From Prevotellaceae bacterium (lineage in GTDB: Bacteria > Bacteroidota > Bacteroidia > Bacteroidales > Bacteroidaceae): a DNA stretch of 11,802 nt. Positions within the stretch are counted from its first letter, which is position 1; every line of letters starts with the position of its first letter. Of the stretch, positions 11,780-11,802 are shown piece after piece. The translations under genes and the position numbers were made by a program. The notes under the pieces were generated by a model. It was not told where the DNA came from, ran no database searches, and saw only the letters and a list, made by a program, of their open reading frames with translations. The DNA lies in the NCBI GenBank assembly GCA_030536165.1, contig JAUNQM010000027.1, forward strand, positions 1 through 11,802, read 5' to 3'.

Positions 11780-11802
11780 CTCTGCGCGTGAAACTTGAAA
11801 CA
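11780..11802. repeat. Inverted copy of the 7-bp repeat at the right edge
   Basis: Read on the minus strand, 11801-11789 gives GTTTCAA GTTTCA, two units of the heptamer found in lptE (6655-6689). It is adjoined by CTCTGCGCGTGAAA on the plus strand (11780-11793), similar to the inverse of a segment near 2381-2394 (TTTCACGCAGAG). The element is cut by the window end. Confidence 0.45.

Overview
The window looks like chromosomal DNA of a Bacteroidales bacterium, most like Prevotella or a close relative. The evidence is protein similarity to that group (a PorE-type lipoprotein, a short T9SS-like C-terminal signal, Bacteroidetes LptE and SecG), promoters of the Bacteroidetes type (TTTG, about 20 bp, TAnnTTTG) and an almost complete lack of Shine-Dalgarno sequences. 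I see no phage, transposase, CRISPR or plasmid genes.

Layout. On the minus strand, 155-2302 encodes a TPR / beta-propeller / OmpA lipoprotein of the PorE type, with a hairpin terminator at 102-139. A divergent gap of about 690 bp (2303-2993) holds repeats and palindromes but no convincing gene. On the plus strand, from 2994, a run of genes follows: a secreted endonuclease/exonuclease/phosphatase-fold protein, uridine kinase (udk), a DUF308/HdeD-like membrane protein, a sigma-54 activator without a receiver domain, and lptE. The last four are 8-9 bp apart or overlapping, so they are very likely one operon. secG follows with its own clear promoter, then tRNA-His(GTG) and a strong terminator, then a small HEAT-like gene (8068-8601). 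A convergent gap (8602-8936) contains a symmetric four-unit palindrome array, a Z-DNA-like GC palindrome and a terminator. The minus strand then carries a T9SS-like secreted protein (8937-10715, GTG start), coaE with a short C-terminus, and an exbD-type gene overlapping coaE by 14 bp.

Functionally most of the window concerns the cell envelope: SecG (inner-membrane export), LptE (LPS delivery), ExbD (proton-driven energy coupling to the outer membrane), a PorE-type periplasmic anchor for type IX secretion, and a probable cargo-type protein. The housekeeping genes are udk, coaE and tRNA-His.

No wholly new multi-gene system can be claimed. The least explained features are non-coding: (1) a dyad-symmetric array of four 13-bp palindromes at 8648-8744; (2) a 26-bp alternating purine-pyrimidine palindrome 100 bp further on; (3) a degenerate 8-bp TCGAA-type tandem repeat in three separate gaps; (4) a 7-bp tandem repeat that forms the beginning of lptE. 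In the proteins, the sigma-54 activator has an altered GAFTGA loop (GSFTSA).
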